Source of the DNA: Agromyces sp. G08B096
GTDB lineage: Bacteria > Actinomycetota > Actinomycetes > Actinomycetales > Microbacteriaceae
NCBI RefSeq assembly: GCF_040267705.1
Contig: NZ_CP158374.1
Coordinates: 2,480,001-2,544,000 of the forward strand
Direction: 5' to 3'
Length of the DNA stretch: 64,000 nucleotides
The translations under genes were made by a program, and so were the position numbers. The notes under the pieces were generated by a model. The model saw only the letters and a program-made list of their open reading frames with translations, was not told the DNA's origin and made no database searches. This document shows, one piece after another, positions 1 to 11,200 of this stretch; the stretch's first letter is position 1, and every line of letters starts with the position of its first letter.

Positions 1-1382
1 TGCGCCGGGCCTGCTACGCGGCCGACCGCACGGGCCACATGATCCTGCAGACGCTGTTCCAGAACTGCGTGAAGCTCGGCATCGAGTTCTACAACGAGTA
101 CTACGCGCTCGACCTGGTGATGACCGAGGTCGACGGCGTGAAGAAGCCTTCGGGCGTCGTCGCCTACGAGCTGGCGACGGGCGAGCTGCACGTCTTCCAG
201 GCGAAGGCCGTGATCTTCGCCACCGGCGGATTCGGCAAGATCTTCAAGACCACGTCGAACGCGCACACCCTGACGGGCGACGGCGTCGGCATCATCTGGC
301 GCAAGGGCCTGCCCCTCGAGGACATGGAGTTCTTCCAGTTCCACCCGACGGGGCTCGCCGGGCTCGGCATCCTGCTCACCGAGGGCGCGCGCGGCGAGGG
401 CGCCATCCTGCGCAACGCCTCGGGCGAGCGGTTCATGGAGCGCTACGCGCCGACCATCAAAGACCTCGCGCCGCGCGACATCGTCGCGCGCTGCATGGTG
501 CAGGAGGTCGCGGAGGGGCGTGGCGCGGGCCCGCACAAAGATTACGTGTTGCTCGACTGCACGCACCTCGGCGCCGAGGTGCTCGAGACGAAGCTGCCCG
601 ACATCACCGAGTTCGCCCGCACCTACCTCGGGGTCGACCCGGTGGTCGAGCCCGTGCCCGTGATGCCGACCGCGCACTACGCGATGGGCGGCATCCCGAC
701 GAACGTCTCGGCCGAGGTCCTCTCCGACAACGACACCGTCGTGCCCGGCCTCTACGCGGCGGGCGAGTGCGCGTGCGTGTCGGTGCACGGCTCGAACCGT
801 CTCGGCACGAACTCGCTGCTCGACATCAACGTCTTCGGCAAGCGCGCCGGCCGCAACGCGGTCGAGTACGTCAAGACGGTCGACTTCACCCCGCTGCCCG
901 AGGACCCGGTCGCGTTCGTGCGCGGCATGCTCGACGAGCTGCGCGAGTCCAACGGCACCGAGCGGATCGCCGCGATCCGCAAGGAGCTGCAGGACGAGAT
1001 GGACAAGGGCGCGCAGGTGTTCCGCACCGACGAGTCGCTCGCGCACGTGACGAACGTGATCGCGAAGCTCCGCGAGCGGTACCGGAACGTCGCCGTGCAG
1101 GACAAGGGGAAGCGGTTCAACACCGACCTGCTCGAGGCCGTCGAGCTCGGCTTCCTCCTCGACCTCGCCGAGGTCGTCGTCTACTCCGCCCGCAACCGGC
1201 AGGAGAGCCGCGGCGGTCACATGCGCGACGACTTCCCCAACCGCGACGACGCCAACTACATGAAGCACACGATGGCCTACCTGTCGGGCGATGCGCATTC
1301 GTCCGACGCCGCCGACCACATCCGGCTGGACTGGAAGCCGGTCACCGTGACGCGCTACCAGCCGATGGAGAGGAAGTACTGA
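1..1382 (+). CDS. sdhA: Succinate dehydrogenase flavoprotein subunit, 5'-truncated by the window
   Basis: Catalytic subunit of complex II; oxidises succinate to fumarate with covalent FAD and passes electrons to SdhB at the membrane. The frame is open from base 3 (RRACYAADRTGHM...), so the N-terminal FAD-binding fold lies outside the window and only about 459 C-terminal residues are seen. Family signatures visible: FHPTG, the TEGARGEG loop that holds substrate-binding residues, HGSNRLGTNSLLD near the FAD-binding region, and RESRGGHMRDDFPNRDD in the C-terminal helical part. The stop is followed after 1 nt by the GTG of sdhB, so the two genes are co-transcribed; sdhC and sdhD are expected upstream, outside the window. 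Assignment is secure from motif order and the sdhB neighbour. Confidence 0.97.
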   Translation, partial: RRACYAADRTGHMILQTLFQNCVKLGIEFYNEYYALDLVMTEVDGVKKPSGVVAYELATGELHVFQAKAVIFATGGFGKIFKTTSNAHTLTGDGVGIIWRKGLPLEDMEFFQFHPTGLAGLGILLTEGARGEGAILRNASGERFMERYAPTIKDLAPRDIVARCMVQEVAEGRGAGPHKDYVLLDCTHLGAEVLETKLPDITEFARTYLGVDPVVEPVPVMPTAHYAMGGIPTNVSAEVLSDNDTVVPGLYAAGECACVSVHGSNRLGTNSLLDINVFGKRAGRNAVEYVKTVDFTPLPEDPVAFVRGMLDELRESNGTERIAAIRKELQDEMDKGAQVFRTDESLAHVTNVIAKLRERYRNVAVQDKGKRFNTDLLEAVELGFLLDLAEVVVYSARNRQESRGGHMRDDFPNRDDANYMKHTMAYLSGDAHSSDAADHIRLDWKPVTVTRYQPMERKY

Positions 1383-1383
1383 C

Positions 1384-2145
1384 GTGTCGACCGCGACGCT
1401 CGAGCAGCCGCCCGCCGAGGCGGCGCCCATCCAATCCTTCACCGTCACGTTCCTGATCCGGCGGTTCGATCCCGACGTGGACACCGAGCCGCGCTGGCAG
1501 GACTTCGACGTCGAGATGTACCCGACCGACCGGGTGCTCGACGCGCTGCACAAGATCAAGTGGGAGCAGGACGGCTCGCTGACCTTCCGCCGCTCCTGCG
1601 CGCACGGCATCTGCGGGTCCGACGCGATGCGGATCAACGGCCGCAACCGGCTGGCGTGCAAGACGCTGATCAAGGACCTCGACATCTCGAAGCCGATCTA
1701 CGTCGAGGCGATCAAGGGGCTGCCCCTCGAGAAGGACCTCATCGTCGACATGGAGCCGTTCTTCGCGAGCTACCGCGAAGTGCAGCCGTTCCTCCAGGCG
1801 AAGACCGCGCCCGAGCCCGGCAAGGAGCGCGTGCAGTCGGTCGCCGAGCGCGCCCGCTTCGACGACACCACCAAGTGCATCCTCTGCGCCGCGTGCACCT
1901 CGAGCTGCCCGGTCTTCTGGACCGACGGCCAGTACTTCGGTCCTGCGGCGATCGTGAACGCGCACCGGTTCATCTTCGACTCCCGCGACGACGAGGCGAA
2001 GGTGCGCCTCGACATCCTGAACGACAAGGAGGGCGTGTGGCGGTGCCGCACGACCTTCAACTGCACCGAGGCATGCCCGCGCGGCATCGAGGTGACGAAG
2101 GCGATCGCCGAGGTGAAGCAGGCCGTCATGCGCGGCAAGCCGTGA
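1384..2145 (+). CDS. sdhB: Succinate dehydrogenase iron-sulfur subunit
   Basis: Electron-transfer subunit of complex II, 253 aa, normal family length. The N-terminal plant-type ferredoxin domain shows SCAHGICGSDAM near residues 71-82 and a further Cys in RLACKTL near 92 (2Fe-2S). The C-terminal alpha-helical domain shows CILCAACTSSCP near 165 and CRTTFNCTEACPRG near 221 (4Fe-4S and 3Fe-4S). The start is GTG at 1384, one base after the sdhA stop, with an AGGA core 9 nt upstream inside the end of sdhA. It is the last gene of the operon: a strong hairpin follows at 2164-2199 and the next gene is convergent. Confidence 0.97.
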   Translation: MSTATLEQPPAEAAPIQSFTVTFLIRRFDPDVDTEPRWQDFDVEMYPTDRVLDALHKIKWEQDGSLTFRRSCAHGICGSDAMRINGRNRLACKTLIKDLDISKPIYVEAIKGLPLEKDLIVDMEPFFASYREVQPFLQAKTAPEPGKERVQSVAERARFDDTTKCILCAACTSSCPVFWTDGQYFGPAAIVNAHRFIFDSRDDEAKVRLDILNDKEGVWRCRTTFNCTEACPRGIEVTKAIAEVKQAVMRGKP

Positions 2146-2163
2146 CGCCCTGATCGCGGACGC

Positions 2164-2199
2164 CCGAAGGGCCGGTGCCTCCTGGCACCGGCCCTTCGG
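2164..2199. terminator. Bidirectional hairpin terminator between sdhB and surface protein A
   Basis: Perfect inverted repeat: arms of 16 bp (2164-2179 and 2184-2199) around a 4-nt loop TCCT. It lies 18 bp after the sdhB stop and 94 bp beyond the stop of the convergent gene at 2294. There is no long T tract, as is common in high-GC actinobacteria, so use from both sides is inferred. Confidence 0.85.
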
Positions 2200-2293
2200 C
2201 ATGGCGGGGAGTTCCCCTTCACGATCCGAGCCCTCGGGGCGAGCGGGGCCGCGGATCGCGGGGCGACGGTTGGAGGACCGCCGCCCCTCCCCG

Positions 2294-5200
2294 TCATCCC
2301 GCGGCGTCCCCCCGACGCCGGCGGCTGATGGCGAGCACCACGGCGATGCCGCCGAGCAGGAGCAGGGATGCCCCGACCCACACGAGCGGACCGCCGGCGA
2401 ACCCGGTGACGGCGAGCGGTTGCGGCACGGTGATCCGCACGCTCGAGTCGGCGCAGACGATCTGCGCGTTGGCATCGTCACCCGGCGCCTCGCCGTAGCA
2501 GACTTCGCCCGTGTTGGTCAGGCTGGTGGCCTTGGACGTCGGGCGGAGCGTGACGTCCAACGTCACCGGCGGCGCCTCGGTGATGTTCGGCCCCAGCACC
2601 CCGAGCAGCTCACACCGCAACGTGCCGCCGTACCCGCCGGCACCCCGGCCCGTGACCTCGCAGCCCTCCCAGCGCGGGAACGCCGGAGCACCAGCCGTGG
2701 TGATCGCATCCACCCGCAGATCGGCCGGGATCTCATCGATCAACGTCACCGGCTCCGCCGCACCGATCCCCGTCGAACGCACCTGCAACGTGTACTCGAA
2801 CGACGACCCAGGCTTCGCACTGGTCACACTCGAGGTCTTCTCGATCTCCAGCAGCGGCGGCCGATCGATCGCACACGTCGGCAACGCCTGCGGGTACACC
2901 GCCAGCACCGACTGCGACGGGTTCACCTCGAACGTGATCGTCGCCGGGTTCTCCATGTCACGCCACGGATACGTCGCGACATTCTCATCCAGGATCAGAT
3001 CCAGGAACCGCGTCCCAGGCACCGGCGGATTCGTCAGATCCGCCTCCGTGACCGGACGCCACCCCGGGAACTGATACGGAACCCCGTTCTCATCCACCGC
3101 AGCCCCCGGCCACAACAACCGACCTGAGAGGTCCTCGGGCGAGATCACCTCTTCCTTCGTGAGGGTGCCGTCGGCGGAGGTCCACGTGACGGTGACCGGT
3201 CCGGGCTCGACGTTGTCGGTGACCTGGATGTCGTAGTAGAGCCATGGCACGTCGTTCACGCACCGGACGTACACCCCGGCGTCGATCCGCTTGACCGGCA
3301 CCTCGGCGTCGGCGCAGTCGTTGTCGGGCTCGAGGTCGAGCACGAGCGGCAGCTGCAGCGGTGCGATCTCACCGTCGGAAAGCGCGAGCTCCTCCTCGGG
3401 CTCCGCTCCGGTGATCTCCACGCACGCGCGGTTCGGGATGGTGGACGGTCCGAGCGGGGGGAGCACCGGCGGCGGGTCATCCGGTCCGACGGCAGGCGGG
3501 GTCTCGCCGGCCGGCGGCACCTTCATCAGCACCGGGATGCGGATGGTCGTGACGGCGCCCTCGGGGTAGATCCCCGTGTACGTCGCCGCGAAGGCGTTGT
3601 CGGTGCCGCCCGAGACCTGCAGCCAGGTGCCGGGCTGCGCCGGGTCGGCGGCCGGCTCGATCACGGCGGGGCCGGTGACCTCGAGCTCGTCGTCGATCAG
3701 GTCGGTCACTTCGAGGTTCTCGACCGGGTCGCCGTGGTTCGTGACGGTGAGCACCCAGGTGAAGGCGTCTCCCGCCTCGACGGCCGTCTCGCCCTCGGGC
3801 AGGTCGTCGTACGTCTTCTCGATGCCGACGTCGACGGGCGGGATGTTCGTGCAGGCTTCGAGGGGCGTCTCGATCAGGCCTGTGCTGAACACGGCCCCGT
3901 TGTAGAAGCCCTTGCCCTCGGTCTCCTCGACGCAGCGTGCGTCGTCGATCGTGGTCAGCTCGGAGACGTCCGCAACGACGGTGATCGTCCAGACCTCCAC
4001 CTCGCCGGCGCCGATCGGCCGATCGGCGGCCAGCGCGGTGGCCGCGCCGGTCCCCGTCCAGCCGGCGACCGGGTTGCCATCGGGGTCCTCGGCGGTGGCC
4101 GTGAAGGTCACGCCGTCGGGCAGCACCGGCGCATCGCTCAGGTCGTAGTGCGTCTGGAGCGTCTCGGCACCGGTCACCGCGATCTCGTATTCGACGGTGT
4201 CCGTGTCGTCGCCGTTCAGGATCGGGCCTCCGCTGACGGTCTTGACGGCTGTCGGGAACTCCGGATCCGCGCAGACGCTGCGCTCCAGCGGCTGCTCGTT
4301 CACCGTGAGGACGGCGAGGTTGCGGAACCCGCCGCGCTCGAATTCGCCGGGCGGCGTGCACTGCGTCTCCGGGTGCTCGACCGCACCGACCAGGGTGCGG
4401 GCGAGGACCGTCACCGTGTAGGTGTCGGTCGCCCCCGGTGCGAGGAGCGCGCCGTCGGCGAGCGTCTCGACCCGGTCGTCGGGCAGGCCCGTCCAGCTGC
4501 CGGATGCCCCGGCCGGGCCGGTCCAGTCGGCGCTGTCGATCTCGATGAGCTCGCCGAACAGGTCGAGCGAGTCCTCGAGGCCGTAGGTCACGGGCGAGAC
4601 CGCGCTCTCGTTCTCGACGGTGACGTCGTAGACGATCTCCCAGTCGCCGTCCGGCTGCTGCTCGACCGACACGAGGGTCTTGTCGAACAGGTAGGTCGCC
4701 GGCCGGGCCGTGTTGACGATGGTGCAGGTGACCTCCTGGCCGGGCTGCAGCACGACCTCGCCTTCGACGATCGTCGCCGGAACGGGTGGCTCCGCGTTCG
4801 TGACGACGCACTCCCAGTCGCCGGCTTCGAACTCGCCGGCCTCCGGGAACGTCGCGGCCTCGCTGAGGCCGTACCCGGTGTTCGATTCGACCTCGCCGGT
4901 CGCGCTCCCCGCCCCGCTCAGCACGACCCCGTCGCCGTCGCTCGCCTCGAGCGTCCAGAGGGTGGGCGGGAAGAGCTCGGCGACCGCCTCCGGCTCCACG
5001 ACCTTCTCGAGCGTGAGCTCGGGTGCGACATCCGTGTTCGTGATCTCGCAGTCGACCGTGGCGCCGAGCTCGGTGACGGTGAGGGTGGCGCTGCGGTCGT
5101 TCGGCCCGGCCACGAGGGTGAAGGCGTCCTCGCCCTGCTCCGAAGTGCAGCTCCAGGTCGCGGAGACCTGGTACTCGACGCCGTCGTCCCAGATCGTCGA

Positions 5201-8200
5201 GACCTCGTTCAGCAGATAGCCGACGTTCAGCTCGACGGGGCCGGACGCGGTGCCGTTGCCGCCGAACCCGTCGTCGGGGCCCGATGCGGAGAGCGTCCAG
5301 TCGCTCGGGACGGCGTCGCCGCCGTGCTGGTTGTCGACGACCTTGGCGAGGTTCACGGTCTGCGTGCAGTCGACCTCGTTGGTGACGTCGAAGCGGTTGT
5401 GAGCGAGCTCGAGGGTATAGGTACCGTCGCCTTCGACGCCGACCAGCTCGCAGCCGGCCGGCACGACGACGTCGGCCTCGTCCACCTCGACGGTGTCGCC
5501 GAGCTCGTACGGACCGGATTCCTCGCCCCAGTCCACCGCGACGCCGTCGAGCAGCGCCTGGGCGGAGAAGCCGGCCGGCAGCGCCGGGTCGTCCCAGACG
5601 ATGGGCTCGCCGCCGTCGATCACCCAGTACTTCAGGAGCTCGACGTCGACGGGCACGTCGAAGCAGGCCTCCGACTCCCAGCTGCCGCCGGAGACCACGA
5701 CCGCACCGTTCAGCAGGCCCTGACCGCCCTCGCCTTCGCAGAGGAGGGTCGGGTCGTCGGGCTCGGTGTCGCCGACCGTGAACGAGACCGTCACGGTGAA
5801 CGTGTGGGTCGCGCCGCCCGCGAGCAGCTGATCCTCGACGACGAGGTCATCGGTGGAGCCGGCGCCGTTCCAGGCCGGGTTGACCGTGACGTCGGCGCTC
5901 GTCACTTCGCGGTCCGTGATGGTCACGGCCCCGGTGAAGTCGGGCGCGTCCGTCAGGTCGTAGACGAGCGCCTGCGTCGGGCTGCCGTTCTGCACGGTCA
6001 GCTCGTAGGTCGCCTCCCAGTGGTCGCCCACTTCGGTGACCGAGCCCACGGTCGTCTTCTCGATGATCGGGCGGGCGGGCAGCCCGCAGCCGAGATCGAT
6101 CTGCTCCGCGCCGTCGCTCGTGAGGATCGCGGCGTTCAGGAAGCCGACATCGGGGTCGGCGAGGCTCGGCTGGCAGGTCGTGGTCGTCGGGTCCTCGAAG
6201 GCCGCGGCATCCACGGTCGCCGTCACGGTGACGGTGTACGTGTGCACCTCGTCGATGCCGATCGGCGTGGCGGTGCCGACGATCGTCGTGGTCGGGTCCG
6301 TCTCGGGGTCGGCCCACGTGCCGCTGTCGCCCTCGCCGCTCCACTCGGCGCTCAGCACCTCGACCTCCGGACCGAACCGGAGCGTGTCCTCGAGCGTGTA
6401 GGTCGAGATGAACTCGGGGTTGCCGGTCACCGTGAGCTCGTACTCGGCCGTCCAGACGCCGTCGGCATCCTGGCTGACGGTCGGGTCGTCCTTCGTCACG
6501 GTCGGCTGGCCGCCCTCCCTGATGTTCGGGCAGTTGTCGTCGCGGTCGACGATCTCGCCGCTCGTGAGGACGGCCTCGTTGAAGAAGCCCTTGCCCGGTT
6601 CGCCTGGCACGCAGAGCCGGTCGACGGGCGGCAGACCGGACGGCACCGTCACGTTGAGCGTGATGCGGTAGACGTGAACGGCGCCGGCGGCGATCGGCTC
6701 GTTCGCCACGACGGGGATGCTGGCCGGCACCGGCGAGGCATCCGTCACCAGATTGCCGGGCGTCGGCAGGATCTCGTCGATCGTGTACGAGTTGATCGTG
6801 AGCGCCGCCGGGAAGTGCGGGTCGTCGACCAGCGTGTAGTGGCTCGGCTTCGCGCCGGGGGCGTCGTTGAACACCGCGAGCAGGTAGCTCACATCCCAGG
6901 TGGCATCGGGCTGCTGCACCGCGGTGCCCTCGGTCTTGGTCACCTGCGGCGCGCTCGGCGAGTCGCACGCGGTGTCGATCGTCTGGTCGCCGCCGACCGT
7001 CAGGATGCCGGCGTTGTTGAACGCACCGTCGACGTCGTCCGCCGGGCACGCCGTCTGCTGCGGCGTGAGCTCGGGGCCGTCGAGGGCGATCCCGCTGACC
7101 GTGACGATCCAGACATCGGATGCCCCGCCGGCGAGGTAGCGGTCGACGACCAGGTCGCCGCTGCCGGTCCACGCGAGGGGTGCTGGCCCCCCGTTCAGCG
7201 TGACCGCGTAGCTCGCGCCGCCGAGGTCGACCCCGGCGCCGAAGTGGAGCTCGTCGGCGAGCGAGTACACGCCGCCGATCTCACCGGTGTTCGCGACGTC
7301 GAGCCGGTAGGCGATGGTCCAGAGCCCGTCGCCGCCCTGGCTCACCGAGCCCGGCACGACCGACTTGTCGATGGTGACGTCGGGGAGCTCGATCTCGACG
7401 CAGCCCGTGGCATCCGTCTCCTGGTTGCCCGAGTGCAGGGTGGCGACGTTGTTCAGTCCGTCCTCGGCGGGGCAGGCGAACGGCCCGTCCTGGGCGTCGA
7501 GGGTCACGGTGACCGCGATCTCGTACACGTGCTGGTCGAGGCCCGCGGTCCCAGGAAGCACGACGTCCTCCGCGAGGCGCGTGTTCGGCGCCGCGCCGGT
7601 CCAGCCGGCCACCGGGGTGACGCCCGCCGGCGCCGAGACGATCGTCGCCGGGCCGGTGGCGGTGACGCCCGCCGGCAGGTCGAGGACGTCGTCGAGGTCG
7701 TACTCGACCGCGGTCGTGGCCGACGGGTTCGTCACCGTGACCGTGTACGGCAGCGTCCACGTGCCGTCGCCGTGGTCGACGGCGGTGCCGCCGGTCTTCG
7801 CGATCGTCGGGTTCACCGGCTCGGCGCAGGCGTCGTCGCGGCCGACCTCCTGCTCGTCCACGATGATCCAGGCCGAGTTGAGGAACCCGCCGGCCTCGCC
7901 GGACGTCGGCGCCGGGCACCGCAGCTGGTTCTCCGGGTCCTCGAAGGCGCCGGCATCGACCGTCGCGACCACGGCGATCGTCCAGGTCTCCGTCTCGGCC
8001 GGTGCGAGGGCGCGGGAGTTCGCGAGCTCCTGCACATCGCCGAAGGGCACGCTCCACGCGGTGGTCGCGCCGTCGGGGTCGGTGTACTCGGCGGAGTCGA
8101 TGGTGAGGTCGCCGCCGAACTCGAGCTGGTCCTGCAGGTCGTAGTCGACCGCGGCGAACGCGCTCGGGTTCGTCACGTCGATCGTGTAGGTGACGAGCCA

Positions 8201-11200
8201 GGCATCGCCCTGCGGCACGGGCACCGCGACGTTCTTCACGATCGTCGGCACGAAGGGCTTCAGGGTGTTGGTGACCACGCACTCCACCTCGTCGCCCGCG
8301 TCGAGTGCGGGCACCACGGGGCCGGGCACGTCGGGGCCGCCGTTCAGCGAGCACACCCACGCGCCCGCCTGGAACTGGTCGGCGTTCGGCAAGTCGGTCG
8401 ACTCGGCGAGCGTCAGCTCGACGCCGGCGGGCACCTCGACGAAGCCGCCCGTTCCGCCCGCGCCCGACGCGACGACGTCGTCGCCGTCGGAGGCGCTCAG
8501 CGTCCATGCGGCGGGGTCGGCGACGTCATCGGTCACGACCTTGTCGAGGGAGAGCTTCGGCGGCACGGGTTCGTTGCGGAACACGCAGGTGGCGGTGCCG
8601 AGCGCCGGCAGCGTCACGCTCGTGGCATCCACGTAGGTGCCGTTCGGTCCGGTGCTGCACTGCAGCGAGACCTGCTCCCAGCCGTCGGGCCCGCCCGACT
8701 CGCTGAGGGTGTACGGCTTGCCCGGGCGGAGGTGCATCGACTGCCCGCTGGTCACGGTCTGCGCCTCGAGGCCCGGGATGGCGGGCGCCTGCGGCGTCGC
8801 GGTGAGGTCCCACTCGGACGGGTCGGCGCTCACGCCCGGGATCGGGTCGACGATCTTCAGCAGCGTGAGCGTGGCCGTCTCGTTCACCGCGGTGCATCGC
8901 ACGCGGAAGCCGAGCGGCACGGTGACGCCGCCGTTGATGCCGTCGGAGAAGCCGGGCACGACGTTGCCCTGGGCGTCGGTCTGCACGCAGTTCCAGCTGC
9001 CGGTGGACGGCGGGATCGGCTGCCCGCCCTGCAGGATCGACTGCACGTAGCGGGGGTCGCCGTCTTCCACGAGCGGGTACCGCACATTCGGCGTGACCGG
9101 GGCGACGACCCCGCTCAGCCCGTTGGGCCCGGGCAGCGAACCGACGGGGGCGACCGCGTCGAGCGTCCAATCGCCGGGTGCGGCGTCGCCGTTGGCCACC
9201 TGCTTCACGAGGGTGAGCTCGGCCGCGCACGTCACGACGTTCGTGATCGTGTAGCTGTTCGAACCGGGCTGCAGCGTGGGCGTGTACGGCAGCGCCTGGT
9301 CGGCGACCTGCCCGTTCGCGAGGGTGACCCGGCTGCTCGTCACCTGACAGAGGGTGCGGGTGCCGACCCCCGTCGTCTCGCCGATCTTCACCGTGCCGTT
9401 CGCGGTGTACCCCGTCTGCACGACGCCGAACGGACGGTTCACGTCGTCGAGCTGCAGCTGGGCGGTGAGCCCGATCGGCTGGTTGCCGTGCTGGAAGGTC
9501 TGGCCGTTCACGACCCACACCTTGTCGACGCGCACGTCGGCCTGCGGCAGCGGCGGCCGGTTCCACACGGTGCAGCTGATCGCCGCACTCGGCGTGACCG
9601 GAACGGTGAACGAGTCCGGCCCGGTGTTCGTCACGGTGACGGATGCCCCGGTGCCGACGTTCGTGCAGACGGCGTTCTTGCCGCCCGTGGTGACCACCGA
9701 GTATCCCGGCTGCTGCGTCTCGTCTACGGAGACGGTGCCGGTCACGGTGCCGCCGGCGAAGTTCAGCGGGAAGTTCACCGCACCGGTGCCGGCCGCGGTG
9801 GACCCGTTCTGGCTGAGCGGCGTGATGCCGCCCGTCGTGGGCGCGGCGGTGAACTCCCAGCCGCCCGTCGGCGTCGCACCGGTCTTCTGCTCGCCGGTGG
9901 TGCCGGCGTCGACGACCTGCTTCACGACCGAGACAGAGCCCTCGCAGTTGCCGAGCGCGAGGTCGCGCAGCGCCTGCCCGGCCTGCGTGTAGTCGTCGGT
10001 CTGGTAGTAGTCGGAGTTCGCGGTCGGACCCGAGATCGCGATGAGGTTCTCGGGGTCGCCGCCCACGCCGTCGCCGACGCCGACCGCGACGATCCTGGTG
10101 GCGAGCGCCTTGACCGCGTTCGCGGAGAACACCCCGTTCTCGACCTCGCGGAAGCGTGTGCGGTTGCCCGGGCCCTCGTCGTTGGAGTAGACCGTCGGGT
10201 TGCCGTCGGTGAGGACGACCGCGAGGTCGTAGTCGACCCCGCTCGTGGCGACCTGGTAGATGCCGCGATCCCAGTTGGTCGCCTCCGTCGGGGTGCCGAA
10301 GCCGTCGATGTGGTCCTTCACGGTCTCGGCGCCGGCGGGCGTGGAGACCGGGGTGATGCCGAGGTTGCCGCCGACGCTCGCCGGGGCGACGTTGTTGAAC
10401 GTGAACAGGCCGATCTGCGACGGCGTGCCGGTCAAGGCGTCGACGAAGCCCTTCGCGGCCTCCTTGAGGTCCTCCTCGAACGGGGCGACCGAGCCCGACA
10501 GGTCGATGATGAGCGCGACGTCGATGCCGCACTGCTGCATCGATGTCGGGTTGGTCCGCGAGTTCTGCCAGATGCCGCCGGAGGCGACGTTGTTGGTGTT
10601 GCCCGAGGCGAGCATGAAGTTCGAGTTGGAGTTGATGACGGCCCCGCTGCCCACGGCCGGCGTGATGAACGCGTAGCGCTGGGCGCTCGGGTCGGTGCCG
10701 ATCGCGAGCTCATCGTTGGAGAACCAGCCGGCCGGCACGTCGTTCGGCGCGGCGCGCTGGACGACCCAGTACTGGGCGCCCGTCGGCGCCGGGACGGTGA
10801 ACACGCAGGAGCCGGCCGCGTCGGAGGTGCAGGTCGACCAGGGCTGGGCGACCGGCACACCGAGGCTGCCGCCGGCGTTCGTGTAGAGCTCGAGCTGCAC
10901 ACCGGCGAGCCCGGAGACCGCCGACAGGCCGGTGCGGTCGCCGCCGACCTGCACCGTGATGGTGGCGGGCTGGACGAAGGTGTGCGTGAAGGTGCAGGCG
11001 GCGAACTTGCCCGCATTGCCGCCGTACGTGACCGTCCGGTCTTCTTGATCCCAGGTCGGGTCGCCGCCGCCCGAGCCGCCCGTCGAGCACTGGAACCCCG
11101 TGAGCGCGTAGCCGGCCGGCCCGTTGTCGGCGGCGATCGTGTAGGTCGCGCTGCGCGGCACGGGCCGGGTCTGGGTCGAAGCGAAGTTGTAGTTGTCGCT